From Mesostigma viride (Eukaryota > Streptophyta > Mesostigmatophyceae > Mesostigmatales > Mesostigmataceae), in contig RPFO01000579.1 in NCBI GenBank assembly GCA_009746045.1, positions 656,160-720,159 of the forward strand: 64,000 bases of DNA, read 5' to 3'. The notes under the pieces are model-generated. The model made no database searches. It worked only from the letters and a program-made list of their open reading frames with translations, and was not told the origin of the DNA. Made by a program: the position numbers and the translations under genes. Each line of letters begins with the position of its first letter. The first letter of the stretch is position 1. Positions 21,800 to 33,600 of the stretch are shown in pieces.

Positions 21800-22035
21800 A
21801 ATGATTTTAATTAATTAATTAATAGACACGTGACTGCGTCACGTGAGGATAAGTCCTCAGTGGGAGGGGAACATATGGGATGGAATGGATGGCCGGTGGA
21901 ATTAGCTATCTACGTCCTAGTTACAGGGTTGTGAGCACCGCGGCCCGAATCGCTATGAACGCCATACGCGGTCACACGCGGAGCCCCCACAGACTTGGGG
22001 GTGGTCTCCTTCATTACTACTTGCCATTAATTAAT
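21800..22035 (+). repeat. family A dispersed repeat
   Basis: TTAATTAATTAATAGACACG, then the CACGTGACTGCGTCACGTG palindrome, CCTCAGTGGGAGGGGAACAT and CCTAGTTACAGGG. This is a good match to 28770-29000. Confidence 0.75.
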
Positions 22036-22044
22036 TAACAAGCA

Positions 22045-23390
22045 CGTGACTGCGTCACGTGGGTGCCAATACAGAGTAAAGGAACCTTCAACCCTATATA
22101 CACAGTGAGAAGGAGGGAGGGCGCCCTAGCTTCTCTCACTGCCGCAGGTGGGCAGGCCACAGAGCGCTCTCTCCACGGCATGGTGCCGGGGCGCAACACT
22201 GTGGGTGCAATACAACCAGTGCAATACCATAGGTAGGCTGACGCATAGCTTATGCTACAAATGTGAGGTGGGCTCAAGACGTCGGCTAATTAAGGCGCAA
22301 GCTGATGGCCACAAGGTGCCAGAGCTAATTGAAGGTACTACTTGCCATCTATCCTTGCGTACCATCTGCCTCCATTAAAAATTAAATTAAATTATAACAT
22401 GCCGCCGTGGGGAGATCATGTAGCACATATTCCATGAGGGATGGGGTGGAGGAAGCCGCGTGATCGAACTATCCTAACTCTAAGCTATCTAGAAAATCCT
22501 AACTACACTACTCATATCAAAACGCCTCCTCCGCTTGGGGGGAGGGGGCTTGCCCACAGGGTCGGGCGTGTGCGCCTTGACAATCTTCCTCCACCGCGTC
22601 TTGTCCTGCATGGCAGTCCAAAGACGGGAGAGAGAGTATCCCCATATCTGCCTCCATATTACAGACAAACCAGGAGGCTGCCCGGGTGTGAGCCCGTCAC
22701 GTCTAGTGTAGCACATGTCCATGCCGAGTCTATCACGAAAAGTCCACGGGTGGCGGCCCTGCCGCGCGCAGCTTGGGGCACGTCAGGTGAGGACATATCG
22801 CCCAGGCTGGGCGGGCTTGGTGCCAGCTAGTCTATCTGATGTGTCTACCTGATCTGTGCGGGCCAGGCCGGTGCCCGGCTAGGCCCAGGCGCCTGTGCCT
22901 AATAATGTGGGAGACATAGGGCAAATCAGCGTACAAATCCTCATTAATTGCTAATGTGCAAACCAAAGGGGATGTTATGCGCATGGGCATGCCACGGACT
23001 ACTATCAAGGAGACAACCAGCTACTATATGCTAATCTCATTAGAAAATAATTACACCAATTAAAGTTACAAATATCGTCTGCATCATGCCCCAACCATGC
23101 ACTTAATACGTTAATATGCCGGATGTATGCCGTGATTTCATGTCAAGGAGACAACCAGCGCATGCCAGAAATCCGGAGAATCGCATGTATTTCGTGCGGG
23201 TCGGGCCCAACTGAATATTAATTAGTCAATTAATTACTTAATGATGCGGCGAGAGCGCTCTGTGGCCCGCCCACTCATGGCAGCATGAGAGCTCTAGGCT
23301 AGTGCACGCTAGTCAGGGGTGCCCGCTCCCTCCTTGTAATGTATGGGGGTTGGAGGTTCCTTTGTTGGCACCCATGTGACGCACTGATGA
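22045..23390. mobile_element. inverted pair flanking family B material
   Basis: The segment 22050-22190 (GGGTGCCAATACAGAG...CAGAGCGCTCTCTCC) reappears in reverse orientation at about 23230-23390. Between them are the second family B copy (22376-22640), a block shared with 29.0 kb (AGGAGGCTGCCCGGG, 22670-22770) and two short TCAAGGAGACAACC copies (23005, 23143). It may be a nested composite element. No intact gene. Confidence 0.5.
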
Positions 23391-23439
23391 TCTTCCCCCT
23401 CACAGGCATGCTCCCCCCTTACCCGGGCATAGCGTGATA

Positions 23440-23605
23440 GACCATGAGGGTGCGGGTGCCCTGGTGCACCTAGAGCAGGGGTAGCTTACATTCCCACCCT
23501 TGCATGAAGTAGCCTAGAATGTATTAAAAGCCATATGCCCCTTCTCAGGGCTATGTGCTACATCTACTCCCAACGGAGTGATGTTGATAATTAATTAATT
23601 AATGT
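23440..23605 (-). repeat. family C dispersed repeat, reverse copy
   Basis: Reverse complement of 9720-9925, including CTCAGGGCTATGTGCTACAT and CTCCCAACGGAGTGATGTT, ending in TTAATTAATTAAT. A short TCAAGGAGACAACC copy sits at 23647. Confidence 0.7.
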
Positions 23606-23784
23606 GACGCACTGGCGTGCCTATTAATCAATGACTGAGGATTATATCAAGGAGACAACCAGCGCAGGCCAGAAATCGGGAGAAATAACTGAGGATTATT
23701 CTAATTTCTGATTTGGCACGCCGCAAAGGTGAAAACCATTTGCGTTAATTCAGTGCCGGTCCGCGGAAAGCGCGTTCTGCAAAT

Positions 23785-23868
23785 GAATCCAGGCCGGAAT
23801 CGAACTGGGGACCTCTCGCACCAACTTTTGCTGACTATAGGACGGACGTCTCCTGATCCTAAGGCATC
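23785..23868 (-). repeat. tRNA-like (SINE) fragment
   Basis: On the minus strand CAGTTCGATTCCGGCC fits a tRNA B box (GGTTCGANTCC). It is preceded by GATGCCTTAGGATCAGGAGA, an anticodon-arm-like stretch shared with the copies at 59.4 kb. No 5' half pairs as an acceptor stem, so it is not an intact tRNA gene. A tRNA-derived SINE fragment is likely. Confidence 0.45.
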
Positions 23869-24089
23869 GCTGTTTGCACCCATCCATCCATCCATCGGGG
23901 TTAATGCTCCGTGACTCCCCAACGGGAGCACGAGTCTAATTAATTAATTAATTAATTAATTAATTAAGGCATCGCCAACTGACACCTACAGTCCACCTGC
24001 AAAAGTTCTCCTTTCCGGGTTATTATGCTCATACATGTGACGCAGCCTACGTGTATTTATCAGTAATTAATTAAGTTGTCAGAAACTGT

Positions 24090-24260
24090 TATCCTCAAGA
24101 AAGGCAGCAAATGGACTAAATGCTGCCAACGGCCTGTACGCGAAAATATGCGAGAACTCACGGTAGCCAGAAAAATCAGGGTTCGAACTAGCTACCAACT
24201 GGAACATATGCCATAGATTCCGCGATAGGGCGATTATCAACGAGGAAACTGGTCGGCGCG
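24090..24260 (-). repeat. second tRNA-like fragment
   Basis: Minus-strand GGTAGCTAGTTCGAACCC resembles a T-arm/B box. The neighbourhood (TTCCGCGATAGG, GTAGCCAG) resembles the other tRNA-like pieces. Not an intact tRNA. 24260-25330 shows no gene; it holds G/T-rich (24440-24500) and GGGC-rich (25245-25300) low-complexity tracts. Confidence 0.35.
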
Positions 24261-25335
24261 GGTCAGATATCTGGAGGGCTCTATATAAACATCACTTAAT
24301 ATCAATGAGACAACCAGCACAGGCCAGAAATCTGGATCGATGTGTCATTAATGACATGTTTGAGAAAATAAATGCTTAATAACATCGTTTATCTATTACA
24401 TCAATTGGTACCAAAAGCAAACTTGTCCAAATAGGGTACCGTGGGGTGGGGGGTGGGTGGGTGGGTGTGTGTGTGGGGGGGGGGTTGGGGGGGGGAGGAG
24501 CGACTTAAAATTTTCCACACCCATAGAACTTTGTCTCACTTAACATGACATCTCACACTGTGTGAGGAAACAGACACGGCTGTTTTCCAAGTCTGCCATT
24601 GGTCATCTTACTCCTAGGATGCCTCCGTAACATATGGCAATGACAATGGGACTGGTTATGCTTGGCAGAAACTGAAAACAGCAAGACATGTTGCCACTAC
24701 GCATGTGCAAGCATAGCTCTGCCCTGTGCAACACATAAGCAAGGCTACTCGGAATACGTGCAAAGCTTGCTATCTAGTGGACAGAAAATGCCCATGGTCT
24801 TCGGAAAAGCCTTGGATACCACTGTGGAGCTTTTCCCTGCATTCAATAGAAATAACTAAACATACATGTGCGCTTAAAAAATGCACAAAATGCAACAGCA
24901 CAACACAGTCAGCAATAACAGTCAAAGTAACCAACCCAACTTCCTATCCGAAAATAAATCAGAATTAGCATAGCCATGGTCCTATATTACATGTCAGAGG
25001 TCGATTTTAGAGACACTTTGGCTGCTAAGGTAGCAGAACAACCATAGTTACCCTGATGACCATGGCACTGCTGCGGCCACACATGGCACTATTGCCTTTT
25101 CAGCAGTGGGCCAACGAAAGAAAATTGTGCCCGACAGCGTGCCATGAATAGACGCAATGGGTGATAGAGAGTGGCGTGATAGCTGGCTGATTTATTGGCT
25201 GATAGATTGGCTGGTTAACTGGCTGTTTGGTGGGCAGGTGGTTGGTTGGTTGGTGGCGGGCGGGCGGGCGGCGGGCGGGCGGGCGGGCGGGCGGGCAGGT
25301 GGAGGTGGGTGATAAACTGAGGAAGAGCTGAATCA

Positions 25336-26304
25336 TTAGAAGCCATCATCCCTAAGCATATGCCAGCAATGTACAAAGTTCCCTCCCATGCCGTTATCCT
25401 GATCAATACAATTTACCTTTGTGGTGATCATCAGAGTGAAGACGCCGTCATCGCCACGAGCAGGGTCTCCATCACTGTACACGACCCCATCTCTGAGCCC
25501 TAATCTAGGCGTGCCATCCTCGTGCTCGGGGACGCCGAAGAAGTAAAAGGCATGATCATCCAGATCATCGCGGCATAACTTGCCCTGAATGTACACGCTC
25601 ATTTTATCCAGCTCGTTGTTGTTGTTGCCATCCTCCCTGCGCATCCGCCTGCTCGCATTCTGACACTGGCCAAGCGAAGACAGCGGCATGTCGGGATTCT
25701 GGGTTCAAAATAGATTGCGAGCAGCGCTCGGTTGAAGCCCTGCGTCGACCATCAAAGGTTTCAGCTTCTCCTTCAGCTATTTGGTGAATTTCACAATCTT
25801 CTGAGGAGTGGGCACTGAGCCTCCTGGGGCATCATCCGGCAATGCGTGTGGAGCATCGCGCAGCGTGTACATCCCGGTCTTCAACGTGGCATGACACACA
25901 AGATACTTGACAAGGAACGGGCACTGGTAGTCCTCAGTGCCGAGATCCTGGCTCTCGCTGTGCAGCTTTTCAGCGCCGGATTCGGGGCTGCCACCAAGCA
26001 GCTGTTCGTCGGTGCCATCACGGAGAATTTCGTCACCGCCAGCAAGGTCGGCTTCACGGCCGCCCTCGTTGATGACATCGAGACAGCGGGTGCAGCTGCA
26101 CGTCCGCGTCGCATACCGCATCTTGTGGGAAGGGCCTCCTGGCGGGCAAAGTGTGCAGTTCTGATTGTTGCTCTTGTTGATAGGGCCGTTGCGGGATACC
26201 ACGCGTGAATAAGCATCAGCCCGCTCCCTGGCCGTTGCATAATCCACTAATGGAGGCAGCGCAGACAAAAATTCTGCGTGCTGCCATTGCTCATGTTCGT
26301 CCAT
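25336..26304 (-). pseudogene. broken MULE-like transposase (N-terminal part)
   Basis: One minus-strand frame runs 26304 to 25336 with two internal stops, at 25779-25777 (TAG) and 25707-25705 (TGA). It contains MRYATRTCSCTRCLDVINEG, CPFLVKYLVCHATLKTG, TLRDAPHALPDD, LKEKLKPLMVDAGLQPS, MPLSSLGQCQNASRRMRRED and HAFYFFGVPEHEDGTPRLG, then VFTLMITTK. The Cys-rich zinc-binding start, the 'helix then G-x-P-x-x-x-R' segment and the 'F-F-G-x-x-x-x-x-D-G-T-P' plus 'ITTK' blocks are arranged as in MULE-type transposases of algae and oomycetes, upstream of the DDE core. The DDE domain is missing. The conserved reading frame across both stops indicates recent death. Confidence 0.5.
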
Positions 26305-26729
26305 CTCATAACATCAATGATGCATTTTGTACTGTAGGCTTTCCTATTCTAGCCCGCAAATGTCCCGACTGACAGCAATGCCATTAAAAAGCCAAAGCTA
26401 CGGAGCTTCGTCGGTTCACTGGCGTCACAATCCGCTATTCTTAGTATTCAGGAAGGCTCGCACAACAGCAGCCATCGACGCGGCAAAAGGCCTTAAAGAG
26501 TGCGCGATGAATTCATGAAATAATACAGAGGTACTCAAGTGTACCGGCCGCCATCTCGCCAGCTGCTTATTGCTTATTCTCTTATATTCTCTTTTCTTTC
26601 AGTAAGGTAAAGGATCCTGAGTTCCTGACTGATCAAAGCCAGTCACGCAGGCTGGCCGGTCTGCAAGCAGGTTTGCTTATTCTTCTAGCTGACACAACAG
26701 TGAAAAATTCCGCTTATGCTGCCCGATTT

Positions 26730-26790
26730 CACCTTTGGCGACTAGGGATTCGCCTTTGGCGACTGGGAACCCATTTCTTTGGCGACTCCG
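26730..26790 (+). repeat. second CTTTGGCGACT cluster
   Basis: Three CTTTGGCGACT words within 60 bases, matching the cluster at 18877-18952. No gene start is evident beside it. Confidence 0.5.
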
Positions 26791-27130
26791 GCCTTCCCCT
26801 CAAGGTTACCCACTCCTCGTTTTCTGCGTGTCTCATGAACGCCATTTTTTAAAGTGAACTGGCGTTAGTACAAGTGGAGTCGGCCAGTCGGGTCGCTCAG
26901 TGCTGAATTCACAGCATGCATATCTGGCATTAGACCCTAGCCTCAATTGAAAAGGCCATGGCGTCCTTGTGTGGAGACGGTTCCGGCGATGCGCGAGGTA
27001 AACTACCTACAGTAGGTGATATATCCGTCCTTTAAAAAATCTTGGGATTTAGACAAGACCCTCAAACGCCTGCGGGACATAGGAGGAATGGATGCATCGC
27101 CCAGGCATCTTCCTTATTCCATTTTTATCA

Positions 27131-27331
27131 GGCGGAGCCAATTTTCGGAAGAACCGTTAGGTTCGCCAGAATTGGCGAAGCTTATAAGGCCGTACACGTG
27201 AGAAAACATAGGAATAGGGGATGAAAATCCGTCAATCCATCCATACATCCATCCATCCATCCATCCATCCACCGAATTTGTCCCGAATTTGCAAGCATAA
27301 GGGTGAGGTTCTTCCGAAAATTGGCTCCGCC
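27131..27331. mobile_element. MITE-like element with 25-bp perfect inverted ends
   Basis: The first 25 bases (27131-27155) and last 25 bases (27307-27331) are exact reverse complements (core AATTTTCGGAAGAACC). The 200-base interior includes a (CATC)n run at 27236-27272 and no coding frame. No clear target duplication was found. Confidence 0.75.
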
Positions 27332-28765
27332 GTAGAGTTTCAACGGGCAAGTTGCAAACACGCACGTTACTTGATATTGTATATTTCGGGATCCAAAAAG
27401 ACGTATACTGTACGGGCTTCGCGCCAGCCGCCAAGCCGCCAACGCTTGGCAAAGTATGAGGTACGCAGTATGAACTGCAGTATGTAGGTCAGGCTGTGAT
27501 GATGTCAGGGAGCGCTAAAAAGCCGGCTGAAGCTGCCGTGCGCGTGACGTACCGCGCGTACTGTTGCGCCACGCGTCATGTGTCAACGTAGTCAACGTCA
27601 TCCAATGCAGTGGGCAGGGAGGCAGGAAGATGACTGGCACTTAAATCTACCAGTACTCAAATCAGTCAAATGCATTATCGCTTTCGGTCAAGCATAATTA
27701 CGCCATCTCCCGATGAATAACAATTAGCATTGCATGGTGGCTGATTTGAAAAGCGTCGTCACTCGTCCGTCGTGACGAAATGAGCCAACAAGGGCAAGGT
27801 CAGGCGCTGCGATGGCAACTCGCGCCAGTGGACGGCGCGTACTGCAGGGGAGTGGCGACTGTATACACAAGCTTCAATCATGATTAATGAGACAAGACTA
27901 GCGCATAATGGATTTCGTATTGCTTTTTCGTAAGTTACTGCACGGCGTATGTATGCGAGTCAAACATCAGACTCAGACGGTCTACGCGACGGTGCCCACC
28001 TAATGTGGTGTTTGGCCACAGGACGCCACGGCGCCGTGGCCTGGAGCTGGGTGACCTTCTTGCAGGCCGCTTCGATAGGCTGTGATGACGGTTCGCTCCC
28101 AACACACCGCTTAATGAAGGTGGGGAAGTCTGACGGGCGCTCTATGCGAAGCAAGATATTGCCTGATGCCTAGAAAAGACTTGAAGGCGCCGGGTCTAAG
28201 ATCTGGATACGGAAAGTACGTTTTCGTGAGCGTGGCCCGCACTGTCACCAGTTTTTGTTACTTATGCCATTTCCAGAAACGTACAGCGTCGCTCTGCAAT
28301 GTTTAACCTCGTGTGGACGGCTATCTCGGCATGGGAACACTTTTCTGTGTATATCCACCATGTTTGCGTTGCTCCGTTTTCATCAGCCTTGTAATCTGAA
28401 CCATAAATGTCCTGTGAATTTGGCCTACTGAGGGTTCACTGCTACGTGTCGCCTGGCATGACCCGGGTTCCTTTTTTTGGTTTCTTTTTCCTTTCATTTT
28501 TTGGGTTTCTTTTGCTTTTGTTCTTTACCACTTGCACCCGTTCACCTTCCACTGATTTGATTGCCTGAGCTGGCCCTAGATCCTAGCAAACCGACCCCTT
28601 GTTGTCCTTTCAGACTTTGAAAAGCCGGCAATAATTCTGGCACACCTGTAAAACCCCTGCCCGTCGAGACGGCCTTCCCACTCCCTGACACCCCTCCCTC
28701 ACACCCTGTCCCTCCTCCTCTGCACTGCAACGTGGCACCATCTGATTGGTCGGCACTAGACCCCC
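27332..28765. other. no confident gene
   Basis: A minus-strand frame at 27960-28154 (RIERPSDFPTFIKRCVGSEP) has protein-like composition and a CAG acceptor-like site upstream, but no partner exon was found. The rest is unique DNA without recognisable signals. Confidence 0.3.
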
Positions 28766-28769
28766 CAAT

Positions 28770-29115
28770 TAATTAATTAATTAATAGACACGTGACTGCG
28801 TCACGTGAGCATAAGTCCTCAGTGGGAGGGGAACATGGGATGGAATGGATGGTATAAGCTATCTAGGTCCTAGTTACAGGGGTGTGGGCACCGCGGCCCG
28901 AATCGCTATGAATGCCATACTTGGTCACACGCGGAGCCCCCACAGGCTTGGGGGTGGTCTCCTTCATCACTACTTGCCATATATCCTTGCGCACCATCTG
29001 CCTCCATATAACAGACAAACCAGGAGGCTGCCCGGGGGTGAGCCCGTCACGTCTAGTGTAGCACATGTCCATGCCGAGTCTATCACGAAAAGTCCACGGG
29101 TGGCGGCCCTGCGCG
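28770..29115 (+). repeat. family A dispersed repeat, longest copy
   Basis: Runs from AATTAATTAATTAATTAATA through the CACGTGACTGCGTCACGTG palindrome, CCTAGTTACAGGG, CACGCGGAGCCCCCACAGGC, AGGAGGCTGCCCGGG and ATCACGAAAAGTCCACGGG. The last part is shared with 22670-22770. Confidence 0.75.
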
Positions 29116-29555
29116 GCCGGGGGACCCCCCAAACAGGCTGTCAAAACGCAAAAAGCCCCCGCCTCACCCTGTTTTGGGTGACGACGAGGGCTCTCTGTGT
29201 CCGGATTCCAGCAGAAGGGGCCCGTGTCCAGCCAAACGGGACACCGGCCCCAGTGTCTGCAAAGGGTCTGGACCTTGGCCAAAGTGGCAAGGGTCTCGGG
29301 AAGCCACCAAACTTGAGCACTGTGCACCCACTCGCGGCTCGCGGCCCTTCCCGACCGCAGCGGCGTGGATACGTGACGAACCCGTTTTTTCCCCACCCAC
29401 TATCCACCTTAATCGTCGGCCCACCCGCCCTTGCCGCCCGATGAAGGCAGATTTAGACCGTTTTTGACGTTCCAACGAGTGGCGTCGAGAAACCCTTCTC
29501 GTTGGGCGCCATTCGGGGCATGCCTAGAGACACGGGTGCCGACAAGTGCCGGCGG

Positions 29556-29732
29556 ATGGTCACTTTTGGATAGTGGTCTTTTTTTTACACCAAAAGGAAA
29601 TTTATTTTATGGTAGTGCAAAATGAAAAGGACTTAGCCGTATACAGCATACACCTGTACGCATGCATCACCTCCACAGAAATAAACTTGGAGACGGGGTT
29701 CAAAAAGACGCACTATCCAAAAGTGACTATCC
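29556..29732. repeat. small inverted-repeat element
   Basis: GTCACTTTTGGATAGTG at about 29558 pairs with CACTATCCAAAAGTGAC at about 29711. The interior is AT-rich and non-coding. It is flanked by other unclassified GC-rich repeat DNA (29120-30300) with no gene recognised. Confidence 0.6.
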
Positions 29733-30699
29733 AACAAGTGCCATCGATAACCTCACCGCGACAGGTGCCAGTAGCGCCACCCTCTGAAACGCACGTGCCG
29801 GGTCGCGACAGTGGATAGGCAAAAAGGGCGTTTTTTTACCGTTGACCTGCGAGAAGCCCGTGCCGGCCAGGGAAGTTGGATAGGCACGCGCCAAAATTCA
29901 GCATCCAAGCCGGCGACTCCTGCCCACCTGCCCACCTGCCCACGCGACGTGCACCGCTGCCAACTGCTGCCAACTGTCAACCAGCACGGGGGGCAACACG
30001 CGCGGAGCCTAGCCAAGTCCAGCGTCGACTCTGTTGGGGCCGGGGGGATACCGGTAACCGTGGGAGCTCAAACTAGCTACAAGCTGCTAGGTGTGGGTGG
30101 GTTATGGCTGCGTGTAGACCTTTTGCAGGGCCTAGTTCCCTGTTCCCTGGCGTCGCTGTTTCCTGGAACAGGGCGGCTGGCCCAAGATGTGACAGGGGAT
30201 GCCTGAATCATTTCGACGGATCCGATTGAGCACCCTGTGGCATCAGGGAAGGGGGGGGGTCTCTGCCCCCCTGCCCGTTGCGCACATTCAGGGATTAAAA
30301 ACACTCCGGTGCTCTGTGACTCCCCACCGGGAGCACGTGTTTAATTAATTAATTGAACGTCGGATCGATCGCGTATGCACGATCGAGAGACAACCAGCAC
30401 AGGCCAATTAGATCTGGAAGATTCGGACAATGGCAATGTGTAGTATGGCATGTAGCCTGCAATTTCCCAGCGCCAGAAAGCGTGTGTGTGCATGCCCGGG
30501 TAAATCAATGTGACAGCCATGCATGCCTGTCATATGGTGGTTGATAGGAAGGAACATCCAGAACACATGGAGTTGTGGTACTCATGGAAAGGGACGCGCT
30601 GAATTCATCAAGCATACAGAAAAACTCATCCAAGCATACAAGGTGTGCTTTACTGCGAACTTGTGACTGTAGGTTCACACACATATTGCATCAGCCTAG

Positions 30700-33600
30700 T
30701 TACAGGAGAGACTCCTGCTCATCAGACGGGAACAGCCCCGTCCCTGGCCCAGTCATGTTAGACTGCGACCTGCTCGCACCGTCCTGCCACCCCGGAGCTG
30801 GGACAGCCTCTCCAAAGGGAGGCTGGCTGGGATCGCCCACATCCGCCCATCCCACCAAAGGAGTTGGTTTCTCGCCCACCTGGCCACCCAGCACATGGCC
30901 TCCTGTGCCCATCTCTAGGGAAACCACGCTCCCGCTGGTAGGGGCACCCCATGCCGTGCTGTCAAAGATTCCTTGACCGGCACTCCCCGCCATTGCTGGC
31001 GATTGGTTCAATGGGAAAGGGTCCACTGAAGGCATCGGGGGCTGGTCCGTAGAAAAAGCTGGCGGCACACCGACACTAGTAGCAGCATTGGTGCCGTCGC
31101 CAGCAGAAACCATGGATGGGAATGACGGCGGCGAAGGCAGCATGTCAGCAAAGTCTTCTGGGGTCGCCTCGGCTGACGTGGCCCCAGCAGCTTGTTCTCT
31201 AGTCCCGGCCGTCTCACCGGCATTGTAGAGATAGGCAGGAGCAGAGCCAGTGTCAAAGGCAGGGGCAGAGCCAAATCCAGAGGCAGACTCAAAGCCAGGA
31301 GTAGGGTCAAAGCCACGGGCAGGGTCAACGCCAGGGGTACTGTCTAAGCCCGAGTTAAACGCAGGGGCAGAGGGAGAGATAAGAGCAGGGCCAGCGTCGA
31401 CGGTGGGCCTAGTGGCGGGCGTCGACGCAGAGTAGGACATGGAAGCAGAGGGGGTGAAGTAAGCGGAGCTGTCCCCGATGGCGGCTACGGGGGTGCCGAC
31501 CGGGGTGACAAAAGGGGCAGATACGGGGGCTGTGGGTGGGGCTGATACGGGGGCAGCAATGGGGGCTGAAAAAGGGGCAGTAGCGGCTTGAACCGTGCCA
31601 CCTGTAGCGGCCGCACCGATAGCAGCATTGCCACCAATACAAGTAGCGCCAGGAGCAGCAGTACTGCCGGCAGGAGCAGCGGCAGCGGCAGCAGCAGCAG
31701 TAGTAGTAGCGGCATCATCAATGAGCACCGCAGCGATGGCCTGCGTGAGCCGGACCAGGTCCTCCTCAGCGACGCCGCAGGGGCCCAGGACGCTCTCGGT
31801 GGCCCTGCGCAGCGCGTCCGCCATAGAACCATTGTCTGCCATTGAGCGAGAGCCAGAACTGCGGAATTCGACCCCTTCAAAGCCAGGCCCAGGCCAGTGT
31901 TGAGCAGAACCACTGTGCGATGATGAGGGCGGGTGCGGTTGACCAGGGTAATGTGAGGATGGGAGTGGGGGCGGGTAGGGAGCAGTAGGCGCCGTGGCTA
32001 AGCTCTGCCGCAGCTCCGCGATTAGCTTCTCCGCTTGCTCCAATCGTTGACGTGCCGCGCAGGCTTCTTTGTGGGCTGACTCAGCCCGCCTGTTTTCCTG
32101 CAGGGTGCATACGGGTGCCAGGTGGCGCAAGATTACAGGAGGCACTTACGCGATTTTTCAGTCGAGTGAAGAAGGATACCAAGTGATCAGTAATGCTGGC
32201 ACTTCCATGGCGTCAACTGGTCTCTGCGTACTCTAGATTTGTGAGACGCTCAAGTGAATGATACAAATGAAAATGTGCCGTAAAATATCGTCGAAGCAGG
32301 CAGTAATTGAAACCATCTACTAGAGCTATGAAATATGTGTACTACGTAGTTACATGAAATAGAGCTATGAAATATGTGTACTTCGTTGTGTAGTATGCTA
32401 CTAAACAATATGCCTGCATCAAACACACGCGTTCTGGCCTGCGCTGGTTGTCTCTTTGATAATCAAACATATGTCATTGCAAATTGCTGGGGCTAATTTG
32501 AAGGAGACAATACCCACCACCCCGCACATCATATCAAATGAGAACAATACATTTACTGAAGGAGAAAAATGAAAGAACCCACTGATACACGCGACCACAC
32601 AAACACCACACAGCGACATCCAACGCATGAAAGTTATACCAAGCACAATATGTAAAAAACTACCTGGTCCAGCGCCACCACAGCGCGGTCCCGGTCCCTT
32701 CGCAGCGCCTCCACCTCCGCCTCCAACCGCGCGACGTCCATGCGGTTCCCCCGGAGCGCCACCGCAGCCGCCTCCTCTATCCCTCTGGCCTTCCTGTCTG
32801 CGTCCCCCGCCTTCCTCTCCATCTCGACCACTCTCCGCTCCGCCTCAGCGGACTTCCTTTCCAACTCAGCGACCTTTCTCTCGGCATCGGCCGCCCTCTT
32901 CTCCGCGGACGCAAGCTTCCTTTCGGCGTCGGCGAGTAATGCTCGCGTCTGGCGGGAATCGGAGACAGCGGCCTCACGCTGCGCATGTGCCGCTGCCACC
33001 GCCGCCACATCACCCCCACCGCCAACCCCAGTAGCACCACCACCAGCCCCGCCAGAGGCAACAGCACCAGCGGACCCGCCTACGGCCGCCTGCCGCTTCT
33101 CCTGGAGGGAGAGCCGCTCCTCCATTTCTCGGCACGCCCGCGCGCACCGGTCGGCAACGGCGGCTGCGTCGTGGGCCGCGTTGCGTGCAGCAGCTGCTAC
33201 TGCCTGCGCGTCCTTCAGCTCCTGGTCGCGGCGGGAGAGGAGCGCCAGAAGGGCCTCTTGGCTGGGTAGCGGGTTGCCGGCCTGCATCGACATCAATGGG
33301 ATACACGAATAAGACGCAGCAGCATGAGCAGAATGCATGAACAAGTTGCTATCGAAATCAGCACTAGGCCGAACAGCATGCGTGCATCAATAGCATGCAG
33401 CACTGTGGACGGCATGGACAGCGGTCAGCATCACTATACATTTGGCACCATGGATTGCCAGTATTCGTCCACCCCCCAAATGCTTGATGGCAGTAAGCCA
33501 TTGACCTTAGTTTCACACTACATTCACACTACCTAGTCGTGTGAATCTAAGGTCATCAAAAACTTCATCACACGCTGGAGAACCAATGACCACATGAGCT

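Noticed and set aside
23785..23868. Intact tRNA gene
   Set aside because: A B box and anticodon-like arm are present, but no matching acceptor stem or A box at the right distance.
27960..28154. Minus-strand frame with RIERPSDFPTFIKR
   Set aside because: Protein-like composition and a possible acceptor, but no second exon or family recognised; left as unconfirmed.
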